NCBI GenBank assembly: GCA_035536775.1
Contig: DATLNM010000020.1
Location: 1 to 37,745 of the forward strand
Direction: 5' to 3'
Length of the DNA: 37,745 nt
Source: DATLNM01 sp035536775
Lineage (GTDB): Bacteria; Actinomycetota; CADDZG01; WHSQ01
The notes below the pieces were generated by a model. That model was given only the letters and a program-made list of their open reading frames with translations, did no database searches and was not told the DNA's origin. A program made the translations under genes and the position numbers. The first letter of the stretch is position 1, and the number at the start of each line of letters is the position of its first letter. Positions 16,611 to 23,409 of the stretch are shown one piece after another.

Positions 16611-17212
16611 TGTTCACGGGGCTCGTGACGGATCTCGGAAGGGTCAAGAAGGCGAAGAGGCGAAAGGGCACCCTCGACCTCACGATCACGTCGCAGTCGA
16701 TCACTCGCGAGCTCAAGCGAGGGGACTCCGTCGCCGTGAACGGCGTCTGTCTCACCGCCAGTGATCTCTCCCGCCGAAGCTTCAGGACGGTTCTGATGGA
16801 CGAGACACTCGCCCGCACCACGCTCGGGAGCCTCCAGGAGGGAAGCTCCGTGAACCTCGAGCTGGCCGCCCGTCTCAACGATCGGATAGGCGGCCACCTC
16901 GTTCAGGGCCACGTGGACGGTGTCGCCGAAGTCATCAGGGCGGAGCGCGGCGAGGGCACCACTCGGTTATGGCTGACGGCCCCCGATGAGATCCTCCGCT
17001 ACGTCGTTCCGAAAGGCTCGATAACGCTTGACGGCGTATCGTTGACGGTTGCGGCGGCGGGACGGACGTCGTTCGAGGTCGCGCTGATCCCCCATACGCT
17101 GGACGTCACGACGCTCGACGGACTGCGGGAGGGCAGCCTCGTCAACGTGGAGACCGATGTGATGGCGAAATATGTCGAGAGATTCGTTGTGAAGCAAAGT
17201 GAGAGGGACTGA
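16610..17212 (+). CDS. ribE: Riboflavin synthase, alpha chain
   Basis: A 200-residue protein made of two lumazine-binding repeats. The first begins MFTGLVTDLGRV and contains VNGVCLTA; the second contains GGHLVQGHVDG and then LDGVSLTVAAAG, the standard pattern for the alpha subunit. It dismutates two 6,7-dimethyl-8-ribityllumazine molecules to riboflavin. The gene overlaps ribD by one base and is followed 3 bases later by ribBA, so the four rib genes form one operon. The name ribC is used for this gene in some organisms. Confidence 0.95.
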   Translation: MFTGLVTDLGRVKKAKRRKGTLDLTITSQSITRELKRGDSVAVNGVCLTASDLSRRSFRTVLMDETLARTTLGSLQEGSSVNLELAARLNDRIGGHLVQGHVDGVAEVIRAERGEGTTRLWLTAPDEILRYVVPKGSITLDGVSLTVAAAGRTSFEVALIPHTLDVTTLDGLREGSLVNVETDVMAKYVERFVVKQSERD

Positions 17213-17215
17213 CGG

Positions 17216-18442
17216 ATGGGCCTCGCCAAGGTAGAGGACGCGATCGCAGAGATAAGGGCCGGGCGCACGGTCATCGTCGTGGACGATGCCGACCGCGAGA
17301 ACGAAGGCGATCTCATATTCGCAGCGGAGAAGGTCACCCCCGAGCTCGTCGGGTTCATGGTGCGACATTGCTCGGGGATCATCTGCGTCCCGATGGAGGG
17401 CGAACGTCTCGAGGAGCTCCAGCTCCCGTTGATGGCGCCCCACAACTCCGAGGCCATGAAGACGGCTTTCACTGTAAGTGTCGACGCGCACGAAGGAACG
17501 ACCACCGGGATCTCCGCCGCCGATCGCGCCACGACTATCGCAGCACTGATCGCGGATGGCACGACGCCAGGGGACCTGGCGCGCCCAGGGCACATCTTCC
17601 CGCTGCGCTACACGCCCGGTGGCGTGCTACGACGCGCGGGCCATACGGAAGCGGCGGTGGACCTAGCGCGCCTCGCCGGTCTCTACCCCGCAGGTGTGCT
17701 GTGCGAGGTCGTCAAGGAAGACGGGACGATGGCGCGCATGCCCGACCTCGAGACGTTCGCGGCGGAGCACGGGCTACTCATCATCTCGATCGCCGATCTC
17801 ATCTCCTACAGGCGCCGGTGGGAGAAACTCGTCCACCGCGTCACCGAAGCCCGCATCCCTACTGCATACGGAACCTTCACCTCGATCGCATACGAGTCAC
17901 ACGATGGCCGGATGCACGTCGCGCTCGTCAAGGGCGAGCCTGGCGGCAAGCCCGACATCCTCGTGCGCGTCCACTCCGAGTGCTTCACGGGGGACGTGCT
18001 CGGCAGCATCCGTTGCGATTGTGGCCTGCAGCTCGCGGAGTCGATGCGCAAGATCGCCGAAGAGGGTGAGGGCGTGATCGTCTACATGCGCGGGCACGAG
18101 GGAAGAGGCATCGGCTTGCGGCACAAGTTGGAGGCGTACGCGCTGCAGGACGAAGGCCTCGACACGGTCGAGGCGAACGTCGAGCTGGGATTCTCGGCGG
18201 ATGCACGCGATTACGGTGTCGGCGCGCAGATCCTCGTCGACCTCGGGATCTCGACGATGAGGCTACTGACGAACAACCCCACGAAGCGAGCAGGTCTCGA
18301 AGGCTACGGGCTCGAGATCGTCGATCGGGTCCCTCTGGAGAGCGTTCCGAACCCCGAGAACCTTCGCTACCTGCAAACGAAACGCGAGAAGCTCGGCCAC
18401 TTGCTCGACACCCTGGCCGACGTCGTCGAACCCGAGGTCTAG
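17216..18442 (+). CDS. ribBA: Bifunctional DHBP synthase / GTP cyclohydrolase II
   Basis: This 408-residue fusion starts both branches of riboflavin synthesis. The N-terminal half (to about residue 200) makes dihydroxybutanone phosphate from ribulose 5-phosphate and shows the acidic DDADRENEGDL loop near 23-33 plus the GHTEAAVDL segment. The C-terminal half is GTP cyclohydrolase II, with zinc-ligand cysteines at about 256, 267 and 269 in SECFTGDVLGSIRCDCG, and RGHEGRGIGL for GTP binding. Length and order match the family. It lies between ribE and ribH. Confidence 0.96.
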   Translation: MGLAKVEDAIAEIRAGRTVIVVDDADRENEGDLIFAAEKVTPELVGFMVRHCSGIICVPMEGERLEELQLPLMAPHNSEAMKTAFTVSVDAHEGTTTGISAADRATTIAALIADGTTPGDLARPGHIFPLRYTPGGVLRRAGHTEAAVDLARLAGLYPAGVLCEVVKEDGTMARMPDLETFAAEHGLLIISIADLISYRRRWEKLVHRVTEARIPTAYGTFTSIAYESHDGRMHVALVKGEPGGKPDILVRVHSECFTGDVLGSIRCDCGLQLAESMRKIAEEGEGVIVYMRGHEGRGIGLRHKLEAYALQDEGLDTVEANVELGFSADARDYGVGAQILVDLGISTMRLLTNNPTKRAGLEGYGLEIVDRVPLESVPNPENLRYLQTKREKLGHLLDTLADVVEPEV

Positions 18443-18455
18443 TGGGGCTGCACTG

Positions 18456-18941
18456 TTGACGGGGACCTACAAAGGTCTGCCCGTCACGGGACCAACTGCA
18501 TCGGGCGAGGGGCGGCGTGTCGCGATCATCGCGAGCGGGTTCAATCCCGAGATCGGTGAGCGTCTGATCGAGGGCGCGGTGTCATGCCTACGCGACAACC
18601 TCGTGAAGGACGACGACATCTCCATCGTGTGGGTGCCCGGAGCATTCGAGCTTCCCCTCGTTGCCAAGACGATCGCGGAGTCCGGCCGAGTGGACGCGGT
18701 CGTTTGTCTCGGCGCGGTCATCCGCGGCGGAACGCCGCACTTCGAATACGTCGCCGGCCAGGCCGCTCACGGGATTGCCCAGGCATCGATGCAGACGGGC
18801 ATCCCCATCACCTTCGGCGTGCTGACGACCGACGACCTCGAACAGGCGACCGCACGCGCTGGAGGGGAGGAGGGCAACAAGGGTTACGAGGCTGCGCTCG
18901 CCGCCCTGGAGATGGCGAATCTGCTCGAAGAGCTGAAGTGA
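18456..18941 (+). CDS. ribH: 6,7-dimethyl-8-ribityllumazine synthase
   Basis: A 161-residue protein that condenses the products of the RibD and RibBA branches into lumazine, the substrate of RibE. It contains SGFNPEIGERLIEGA, WVPGAFELPLVAKTIAES, the active-site CLGAVIRGGTPHFEYV segment, and GVLTTDDLEQA with a C-terminal NKGYEAALAALEM. These are the usual lumazine synthase blocks, and the protein should assemble into pentamers or a 60-mer shell. The start is TTG 18456, 13 bases after ribBA, and the short N-terminal tail fits the family. Confidence 0.95.
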   Translation: MTGTYKGLPVTGPTASGEGRRVAIIASGFNPEIGERLIEGAVSCLRDNLVKDDDISIVWVPGAFELPLVAKTIAESGRVDAVVCLGAVIRGGTPHFEYVAGQAAHGIAQASMQTGIPITFGVLTTDDLEQATARAGGEEGNKGYEAALAALEMANLLEELK

Positions 18942-18954
18942 GCGGCGCTCGCCG

Positions 18955-18960
18955 TACGAT
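18955..18960 (+). promoter_or_regulatory. Putative leaderless promoter of hisG (-10 box)
   Basis: TACGAT (TANNNT) ends exactly 6 bases before the hisG ATG at 18967. No Shine-Dalgarno sequence is visible in the 25-base gap after ribH. The geometry predicts transcription starting at the AUG. No convincing -35 element is seen. Confidence 0.5.
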
Positions 18961-18966
18961 GCACCG

Positions 18967-19842
18967 ATGTTGAAACTCGTCGTACCGAAGGGATCCCTCG
19001 AGCGCGCGACGTTCGAGCTCTTCGACGCCGCCGACCTCCGCATCGTCCGGGCCAACGACCGCGAATACCGCGGCGAGATCAACGATCCCCGCGTCGCTTC
19101 GGTGGCGGTCCTGCGACCCCAAGAGATCCCCACCTACGTCGAAGACGGCTTCTTCGACCTCGGCGTCACCGGACAGGACTGGATCGCGGAGACCGGAGCC
19201 AAGGTCACTCAGGTCACAGCCCTCGAGTACTCGAAACAGACCGACCTGCCGGTGAAGATCGTGCTTGCGGTCCCGCGCGATGCCGGCATCACCCGCCCCG
19301 AGGACATCAAGCCAGGGTCACGGATCTCGACCGAGTTCCCCAACCTGACGCGGGCCTATTTCGAGCGGCTTGGGATACCGGTTCATATCTTCCTGTCATA
19401 CGGGGCGACCGAGGCCAAGGTCCCCGAGATCGTCGATGCGATCGTGGATCTCACCGAGACGGGGTCGACACTCCGCCGCCACGGGATGGAGATCGTCGAC
19501 GTCATCCTGGAATCACGCACGCAACTGATTGCCAACCCCGAGGCCTACGCCGAACCGGCCAAGAAGCAGGCCATCGACGAGTTGACGATCCTTCTTCGGG
19601 GCGCGATCGACGCGCGCGGGCGCGTCCTCGTCAAGCTGAACGTGGATGCGGATCACCTCGACGAGGTCGTCGCGCTGCTCCCTTCCATGCGGGCGCCGAC
19701 GGTCTCGAAGCTGGCCGAGGAGGGGTTCTTCGCAGTCGAGACGATCGTCAGCAAGAGCGCCATCAACACTCTGATCCCGCAGCTCAAAGCACACGGAGCC
19801 GAGGACATCATCGAGCTTCCGATCACGAAGATCGTCCCCTAG
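18967..19842 (+). CDS. hisG: ATP phosphoribosyltransferase, long (HisG-L) form
   Basis: HisG catalyses the first, feedback-controlled step of histidine synthesis, coupling ATP and PRPP. At 291 residues it is the long form: catalytic domains at about 1-215, starting LKLVVPKGSLERATFELF and including the PRPP-loop region TETGSTLRRHG, and a C-terminal ACT-like regulatory domain (about 216-291, LVKLNVDADHLDEVVALLPSM and the following EEGFFAVETIV) that binds histidine. The long form works without HisZ. No hisE or other his gene is adjacent in the window, although hisG after the rib genes is common in actinobacteria. Confidence 0.95.
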   Translation: MLKLVVPKGSLERATFELFDAADLRIVRANDREYRGEINDPRVASVAVLRPQEIPTYVEDGFFDLGVTGQDWIAETGAKVTQVTALEYSKQTDLPVKIVLAVPRDAGITRPEDIKPGSRISTEFPNLTRAYFERLGIPVHIFLSYGATEAKVPEIVDAIVDLTETGSTLRRHGMEIVDVILESRTQLIANPEAYAEPAKKQAIDELTILLRGAIDARGRVLVKLNVDADHLDEVVALLPSMRAPTVSKLAEEGFFAVETIVSKSAINTLIPQLKAHGAEDIIELPITKIVP

Positions 19843-19872
19843 AACCCCCGGACGGCCCCCTAAACCCTGTGC

Positions 19873-19878
19873 TAGCGT
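19873..19878 (+). promoter_or_regulatory. Putative extended -10 promoter for the cold-shock gene
   Basis: TAGCGT at 19873-19878 is preceded by TGC (19870-19872), an extended -10 arrangement, in the 114-base gap between hisG and the cold-shock gene. It would give a 5' leader of about 70 bases. Long leaders are usual for csp genes. No good -35 is visible, so confidence is modest. Confidence 0.35.
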
Positions 19879-19956
19879 TCTCGCGTTTCGCAAGTTGATG
19901 GGCGGGGGTGATGGGCAGGCAGCGCTGCCGGCCCTCGCAGTAGAAAGGAAGTGGGA

Positions 19957-20157
19957 GTGGCTGAAGGTACCGTGAAGTGGTTCAGCAACGAGAAGGGTTA
20001 CGGCTTCATCTCGCAGTCCGACGGCGAGGACGTCTTCGTTCATTTCTCGGCGATCACCATGGAGGGTTACAAGTCCCTTCAGGAAGGCCAAGCCGTTGAG
20101 TTCGACGTCACGGACGGCCCCAAGGGAAAGCAGGCAGCGAACGTCCGACTTGCCTAG
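19957..20157 (+). CDS. cspA: Cold-shock protein (CspA family)
   Basis: A 66-residue single OB-fold protein starting VAEGTVKWFSNEKGYGFI. It carries the RNA-binding motifs KGYGFI (RNP1) and VFVHF (RNP2), and acts as an RNA chaperone that melts secondary structure in mRNA. GTG 19957 is chosen because it matches the usual MAxGTVKWF start and lies a good distance from AAAGGAAG; GTG 19951 would add two residues. It is a single-gene unit with its own promoter and terminator. Confidence 0.95.
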   Translation: MAEGTVKWFSNEKGYGFISQSDGEDVFVHFSAITMEGYKSLQEGQAVEFDVTDGPKGKQAANVRLA

Positions 20158-20174
20158 AACCTAAAGCGGTCATC

Positions 20175-20206
20175 AAAAAACGCGGCCCTCGCTTTGCGGG
20201 GGCCGC
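20175..20206. terminator. Hairpin terminator after the cold-shock gene
   Basis: GCGGCCCTCGC (20182-20192) and GCGGGGGCCGC (20196-20206) form an 11-bp stem (one G-T pair) with a 3-base TTT loop. The run of six A at 20175-20180 makes it a strong intrinsic terminator on the minus strand; on the plus strand only a short T stretch follows. It is only 17 bases past the csp stop codon, so it most likely ends the csp message. Confidence 0.7.
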
Positions 20207-20223
20207 TTCGCGTCCCCGATAAT
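20194..20223 (+). promoter_or_regulatory. Promoter of the GT-C-like gene, inside the terminator hairpin
   Basis: TTGCGG (20194-20199) and GATAAT (20218-20223) are 18 bases apart. The -35 lies in the loop and 3' arm of the upstream terminator. The -10 ends 6 bases before GTG 20230, so this promoter also predicts a leaderless message. The -35 hexamer is identical to that of the mihF promoter. Confidence 0.6.
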
Positions 20224-20229
20224 CTCGGC

Positions 20230-21444
20230 GTGTCGAGATCCGAGGAGAAGCCGAGGCGTAGTCCTGGGCGGCTCGACACCCGTCTCCGCGCCGACCTCGA
20301 GGGCGCCGCAGCGAGCCACCCCCGCGTCGCTGCCCGCTACCACTGGGTGCTTCGTCATCGCTGGCCGCTTCTGGCGGTCGCCGGGATCCTTCGTGCTCTC
20401 TCCGACGGTGTCGATCCCATAGTGACTCAGGACCTTTACTCCTTCTCTGAAGCTGGGACCGACCTGCTCGCGGGGCGGTGGAGCGAGGTGTACGCACATC
20501 CGCAGGTCCAGACGGGTCCACTTCACCTCGCATTGTTCGGACTCAATCGCGTCCTTTCGGACTCTTTGGGGTTTCCCCTTCAGGCCGGGATCACCGTGGG
20601 TGTGACGCTCGGCCTCCTCGCCGCGGCCGTCTACGTGCTCCGCAGGCTCTGTGCCGCGACCGGGCGAACTCCGACTCCGGGGTTCGAGCTCTTCTTCGGC
20701 CTCGTCATCGTCTTCGGCGGGTTCGCCTACGAAGGGGCCACCTCGGCGCATCCGACGGAGGGGTTCATCCCGCTCTTGTGGCTCCTTGCCGGCGTAAGAG
20801 CGCGCGAGGACAAGGCCGTCCGGGCAGGCCTTCTGCTTGCGCTCGCCAGCGTGCTCAAGCCATGGGGCATCCTCGGTCTGCCTCTGCTATTGATCACATC
20901 CGACCTTCGGAGAGCACTCAAGGGCGCGCTTGTCTGTGGCGTCGTGTCGGCGACCGCCTACGCGCCATTCCTCCTCGCCGCTCCGTCAGGAGGGGGAAGC
21001 CTCGGCTTCAGCTGGAGCGTCGCCCACCACGCGCCGATCCGGCTGCTGCTCGATCCGGACACAACTTTCACGTGGTGGATGCGGGTTGCCCAGGGCGCGG
21101 TCTGCGGGGGAGCTGGCATCTTCGTCGCGTGGCGCGCTCGGCGCGACGAGCGAGCGGTCTGGTCGGTGCCCCTCGCGATCATGGCCGTGCGGCTGTTGTC
21201 GGATCCCCTGGACTACCACTACTACTGGCTGAGCCCCGGGCTCGTGGGCTTGATCGCCGCATGCACCGTGGTGACGTTCCGACCGACCTGGGTGCGGGTC
21301 CCGCTCGCCGCGAGCTTCGCGGTCACCCTGATGCCCTTCTATGTGGTGAGCGGCGCGGCGCGAGCTATGTGGATCGGACTTCTCGCGCTGGGGGTCCTCG
21401 TTGTTGCGGGCTTCTCTCTCCGACGCCCTCCTACGGCTGGGTGA
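20230..21444 (+). CDS. Multi-pass membrane protein, GT87/DUF2029-like putative glycosyltransferase
   Basis: About 404 residues with a ~45-residue basic N-terminal tail and roughly ten hydrophobic segments (for example GVTLGLLAAAVYVL, FFGLVIVFGGFAY, GLLLALASVLKPWGILGLPLLLI). The first external loop, QDLYSFSEAGTDLLAGRWSEVY, resembles the acidic first loop (D..Y..A...L.G...Y) of GT-C polyprenol-phosphate-dependent mannosyltransferases (GT87), and LKPWG resembles their conserved KP segment. This suggests transfer of a sugar from a lipid carrier to a cell-envelope glycan; donor and acceptor are unknown. GTG 20230 is chosen from the leaderless promoter. Its 3' end overlaps the convergent gene by 14 bases. 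Confidence 0.6.
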   Translation: MSRSEEKPRRSPGRLDTRLRADLEGAAASHPRVAARYHWVLRHRWPLLAVAGILRALSDGVDPIVTQDLYSFSEAGTDLLAGRWSEVYAHPQVQTGPLHLALFGLNRVLSDSLGFPLQAGITVGVTLGLLAAAVYVLRRLCAATGRTPTPGFELFFGLVIVFGGFAYEGATSAHPTEGFIPLLWLLAGVRAREDKAVRAGLLLALASVLKPWGILGLPLLLITSDLRRALKGALVCGVVSATAYAPFLLAAPSGGGSLGFSWSVAHHAPIRLLLDPDTTFTWWMRVAQGAVCGGAGIFVAWRARRDERAVWSVPLAIMAVRLLSDPLDYHYYWLSPGLVGLIAACTVVTFRPTWVRVPLAASFAVTLMPFYVVSGAARAMWIGLLALGVLVVAGFSLRRPPTAG

Positions 21445-21946
21445 TCGGAGGAACTCCGCCTGCGGTCGACGCGTAGGCCATCTGGAGCTGCGCGAGTACC
21501 TGACGGAGGGGCGCTTCGGTGCTTCCCAGCCGGGGACCGACGGCGTTGATGATCCCGGCGAGAGCGTCGATCGCGAGCTGAGCGTCTCCCGCGGCGCCGA
21601 GGTCGAGCTTCGTCCCGGCCACGTTCGCGAGCGTCGCGGCGGTGTTGACGACCCAATCGATGCTCGGGGTCTGAGCGATCTCCTGGGCGAGCTGTCTCGC
21701 CTGGGCCTCCTGCTCGGGCGTCCACACGTCCGCCCCACGCAGCGATTCGCCGGGAAGACCCTCGGCTGGAGGGTCGGGCTCCGACGGGGGGGTCGGCTCC
21801 GGGGATGGCTCGGTCTGCTGGGCGGGTGGGGGAGCCGCCTTTCCGGCCGCTTCGGATTCGCTGCGCGCCGAGATCCGCTTGTCCACTACCTTGGGGCGCG
21901 GACGTCCCTCGGCTTCCTCTTCGAGGCGGTCTCGGTCGTCGCTCAC
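21431..21946 (-). CDS. DUF1844-type protein
   Basis: A protein of 171 residues read leftwards from GTG 21946. Residues 1-75 are acidic and rich in Pro, Ala and Glu, probably disordered. Residues about 80-165 form a helical domain (EQEAQARQLAQEIAQTPSIDWVVNTAATLANVAG, then LAIDALAGIINAVG) that resembles DUF1844, a family of unknown function often found beside infC in actinobacteria. I preferred the GTG because a TATAAC box lies 6 bases before it; ATG 21964 would add six residues but falls upstream of the predicted transcription start. There is no signal peptide. Function is unknown. Confidence 0.65.
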   Translation of the reverse strand: MSDDRDRLEEEAEGRPRPKVVDKRISARSESEAAGKAAPPPAQQTEPSPEPTPPSEPDPPAEGLPGESLRGADVWTPEQEAQARQLAQEIAQTPSIDWVVNTAATLANVAGTKLDLGAAGDAQLAIDALAGIINAVGPRLGSTEAPLRQVLAQLQMAYASTAGGVPPITQP

Positions 21947-21952
21947 GGCGCC

Positions 21953-21980
21953 GTTATACTCCATGGGCAACGATCGCCAA
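21953..21980. promoter_or_regulatory. Overlapping divergent promoters for the DUF1844 gene and infC operon
   Basis: The bases 21953-21960 (GTTATACT) read TATAAC on the minus strand and TATACT on the plus strand, so one A/T-rich core can serve as the -10 box in both directions. On the minus strand a TTGGCG -35 lies 16 bases away (21975-21980) and the box ends 6 bases before GTG 21946. On the plus strand transcription would start near 21967 and produce a leader of about 190 bases before infC; its -35 is weak. Confidence 0.6.
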
Positions 21981-22085
21981 GCAGGGACGAAGGGTTGTAG
22001 ACCGGGGTCCCTCACCTCCCGGCAGGCACCATCGAGTCGAGGGGGTCAGCGCGGAGTACCGCACACGGGACCACGCGTCCCGCGG

Positions 22086-22121
22086 CCGGTGACGCCTGAG
22101 CTTGGCGTTGCCGGTTTTTTT
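22086..22121 (+). terminator. Intrinsic terminator (attenuator) in the infC leader
   Basis: CCGGTGACGCC (22086-22096) pairs with GGCGTTGCCGG (22104-22114) as an 11-bp stem with two G-T pairs and a 7-base loop, followed by seven T (22115-22121). No plus-strand gene ends just upstream, so the terminator sits within the untranslated leader of infC-rpmI-rplT. That position matches attenuation control of this operon, known in Bacillus where L20 binds the leader. An upstream GGTCCC...GGGACC pairing and the CGGGAC/GTCCCG hairpin just before it could form alternative structures. Confidence 0.7.
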
Positions 22122-22158
22122 GTTCCACCTGGCCCAGTAGTCGACGAAGGAGAGACGC

Positions 22159-22800
22159 ATCGCAACAGAGCTGAGGATCAACGACCGCATCCGCGTTCCG
22201 AAGGTGAGGGTAGTAGCAGCCGACGGGAGTCAGGTAGGGATCCTGAACACCGAAGATGCGCTCGAGATGGCCAACCAGGCGGATCTCGACCTGGTCGAGG
22301 TGGCCGCCCAAGCCGATCCGCCCGTCTGCCGGATCATGGACTACGGCAAGTACAAGTACGAACAGGATGTCCGGCAGAAGGAAGCCCGCAAGAAGCAGCT
22401 TCAGATCGTAGTCAAAGAGATGAAGATGCGGCCGAAGATCGACCGCCACGACTACGAGACGAAGAAGGGGCACGTCGTCCGATTCTTGCGCCAAGGCGCC
22501 AAGGTCAAGACGACGATCATGTTCCGAGGGCGCGAGATGGCCCACGCGGATCTGGGACGCAAGTTGCTGGACAAGCTCGCGCAGGACGTGTCGGAGATCG
22601 CCAAGGTCGACGTTCCCGCGAAGCTCGACGGCCGCAACATGACCATGGTCCTCAGCCCGTACAAAGAAGCGATAACCCACCGGCCGGTTCAGCCGGTCGG
22701 CAAGCCGAAAGGCAAAGGTCTTCCGGAAGCTCCGGAAGATGCAGCGGCCCCGCCCGAGCAAGCCAGGCCGCCGAAGGTCACCAGGGCGGAGGGAGGTTGA
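22159..22800 (+). CDS. infC: Translation initiation factor IF-3, probable AUC start
   Basis: IF-3 binds the 30S subunit and checks start codons. The mature family sequence begins LRINDRIRVPKVRVV, upstream of the first ordinary start (GTG 22204), which would remove it. In frame between the stop at 22138-22140 and that point, ATC 22159 lies 6 bases after AAGGAGAG and gives 213 residues; CTG 22171 is the other option. Rare start codons are typical of infC because IF-3 rejects them and so limits its own synthesis. The body has ANQADLDLVEVA, PPVCRIMDYGKYKYEQ and the C-domain KIDRHDYETKKGHVVRFL. The C-terminal tail is Pro/Ala-rich. Confidence 0.9.
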   Translation: MATELRINDRIRVPKVRVVAADGSQVGILNTEDALEMANQADLDLVEVAAQADPPVCRIMDYGKYKYEQDVRQKEARKKQLQIVVKEMKMRPKIDRHDYETKKGHVVRFLRQGAKVKTTIMFRGREMAHADLGRKLLDKLAQDVSEIAKVDVPAKLDGRNMTMVLSPYKEAITHRPVQPVGKPKGKGLPEAPEDAAAPPEQARPPKVTRAEGG

Positions 22801-22804
22801 TCAG

Positions 22805-23002
22805 ATGCCAAAGATGAAGACCCACAGGGGCGCAGCGAAGCGCTTCAAGGTCACGCCGACCGGCAAGATCCGCAGGCGGCGGGCGTTCGCGAACCACATC
22901 CTCGAGAAGAAGGCCTCTAAACGGAAGCGGCGGATCCGTCGTCCCGACGCAGTGGTCGCTCCGGCCGACGTGAAGCGCATCCGCCGGCTGCTCGGCCAGT
23001 AA
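22805..23002 (+). CDS. rpmI: 50S ribosomal protein bL35
   Basis: A 65-residue, very basic protein starting MPKMKTHRGAAKRFKVTPTG, the standard L35 start, with HILEKKASKRKRRIR in the middle. ATG 22805 follows the infC stop by 4 bases, after a GGAGG in the end of infC. A longer in-frame opening reaching back into infC is not coding. Middle gene of the classic infC-rpmI-rplT operon. Confidence 0.96.
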   Translation: MPKMKTHRGAAKRFKVTPTGKIRRRRAFANHILEKKASKRKRRIRRPDAVVAPADVKRIRRLLGQ

Positions 23003-23031
23003 AGACGTTCACAAGTATTTAGGAGGGCACG

Positions 23032-23409
23032 ATGCCACGGGTAAAGAGAAGCGTCGCGGGACGTAAGAAGCGCCGTGATGTCCTAAAGCAGGCGAAGGGT
23101 TACTACTCGTCGCGAGGGAAGCACTACCGCGCCGCGCGCGAGCAGGTCACGCACTCGGGTGTTTACGCATACCGCGACCGTCGCGCCCGCAAGGGTGAGT
23201 TCCGTCGTCTCTGGATCGTCCGGATCAATGCGGCCGCCCGCGAGAACGGGATGTCTTACAGCCGCCTCATGGCGGGCCTGCGGCTGGCCGAGATCGAGAT
23301 CGACCGCAAGATGCTTGCCGAGCTCGCCGTCAATGACGCTCCGGCGTTCGCCGCCGTCGCTGAGGCTGCACGCAGCGCGCTCGAGCAGCAGCCGGTTGAC
23401 GCCGCCTAA
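23032..23409 (+). CDS. rplT: 50S ribosomal protein bL20
   Basis: A 125-residue basic protein beginning MPRVKRSVAGRKKRRDVLKQAKGYYSSRGKHYRAA, with the RDRRARKGEFRRLWIVRINAAAR block typical of L20. L20 binds 23S rRNA early in 50S assembly and, in Bacillus and E. coli, also represses its own operon through the mRNA leader. A strong AGGAGG site precedes the ATG. This makes it the likely regulator for the leader terminator at 22086. Confidence 0.97.
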   Translation: MPRVKRSVAGRKKRRDVLKQAKGYYSSRGKHYRAAREQVTHSGVYAYRDRRARKGEFRRLWIVRINAAARENGMSYSRLMAGLRLAEIEIDRKMLAELAVNDAPAFAAVAEAARSALEQQPVDAA

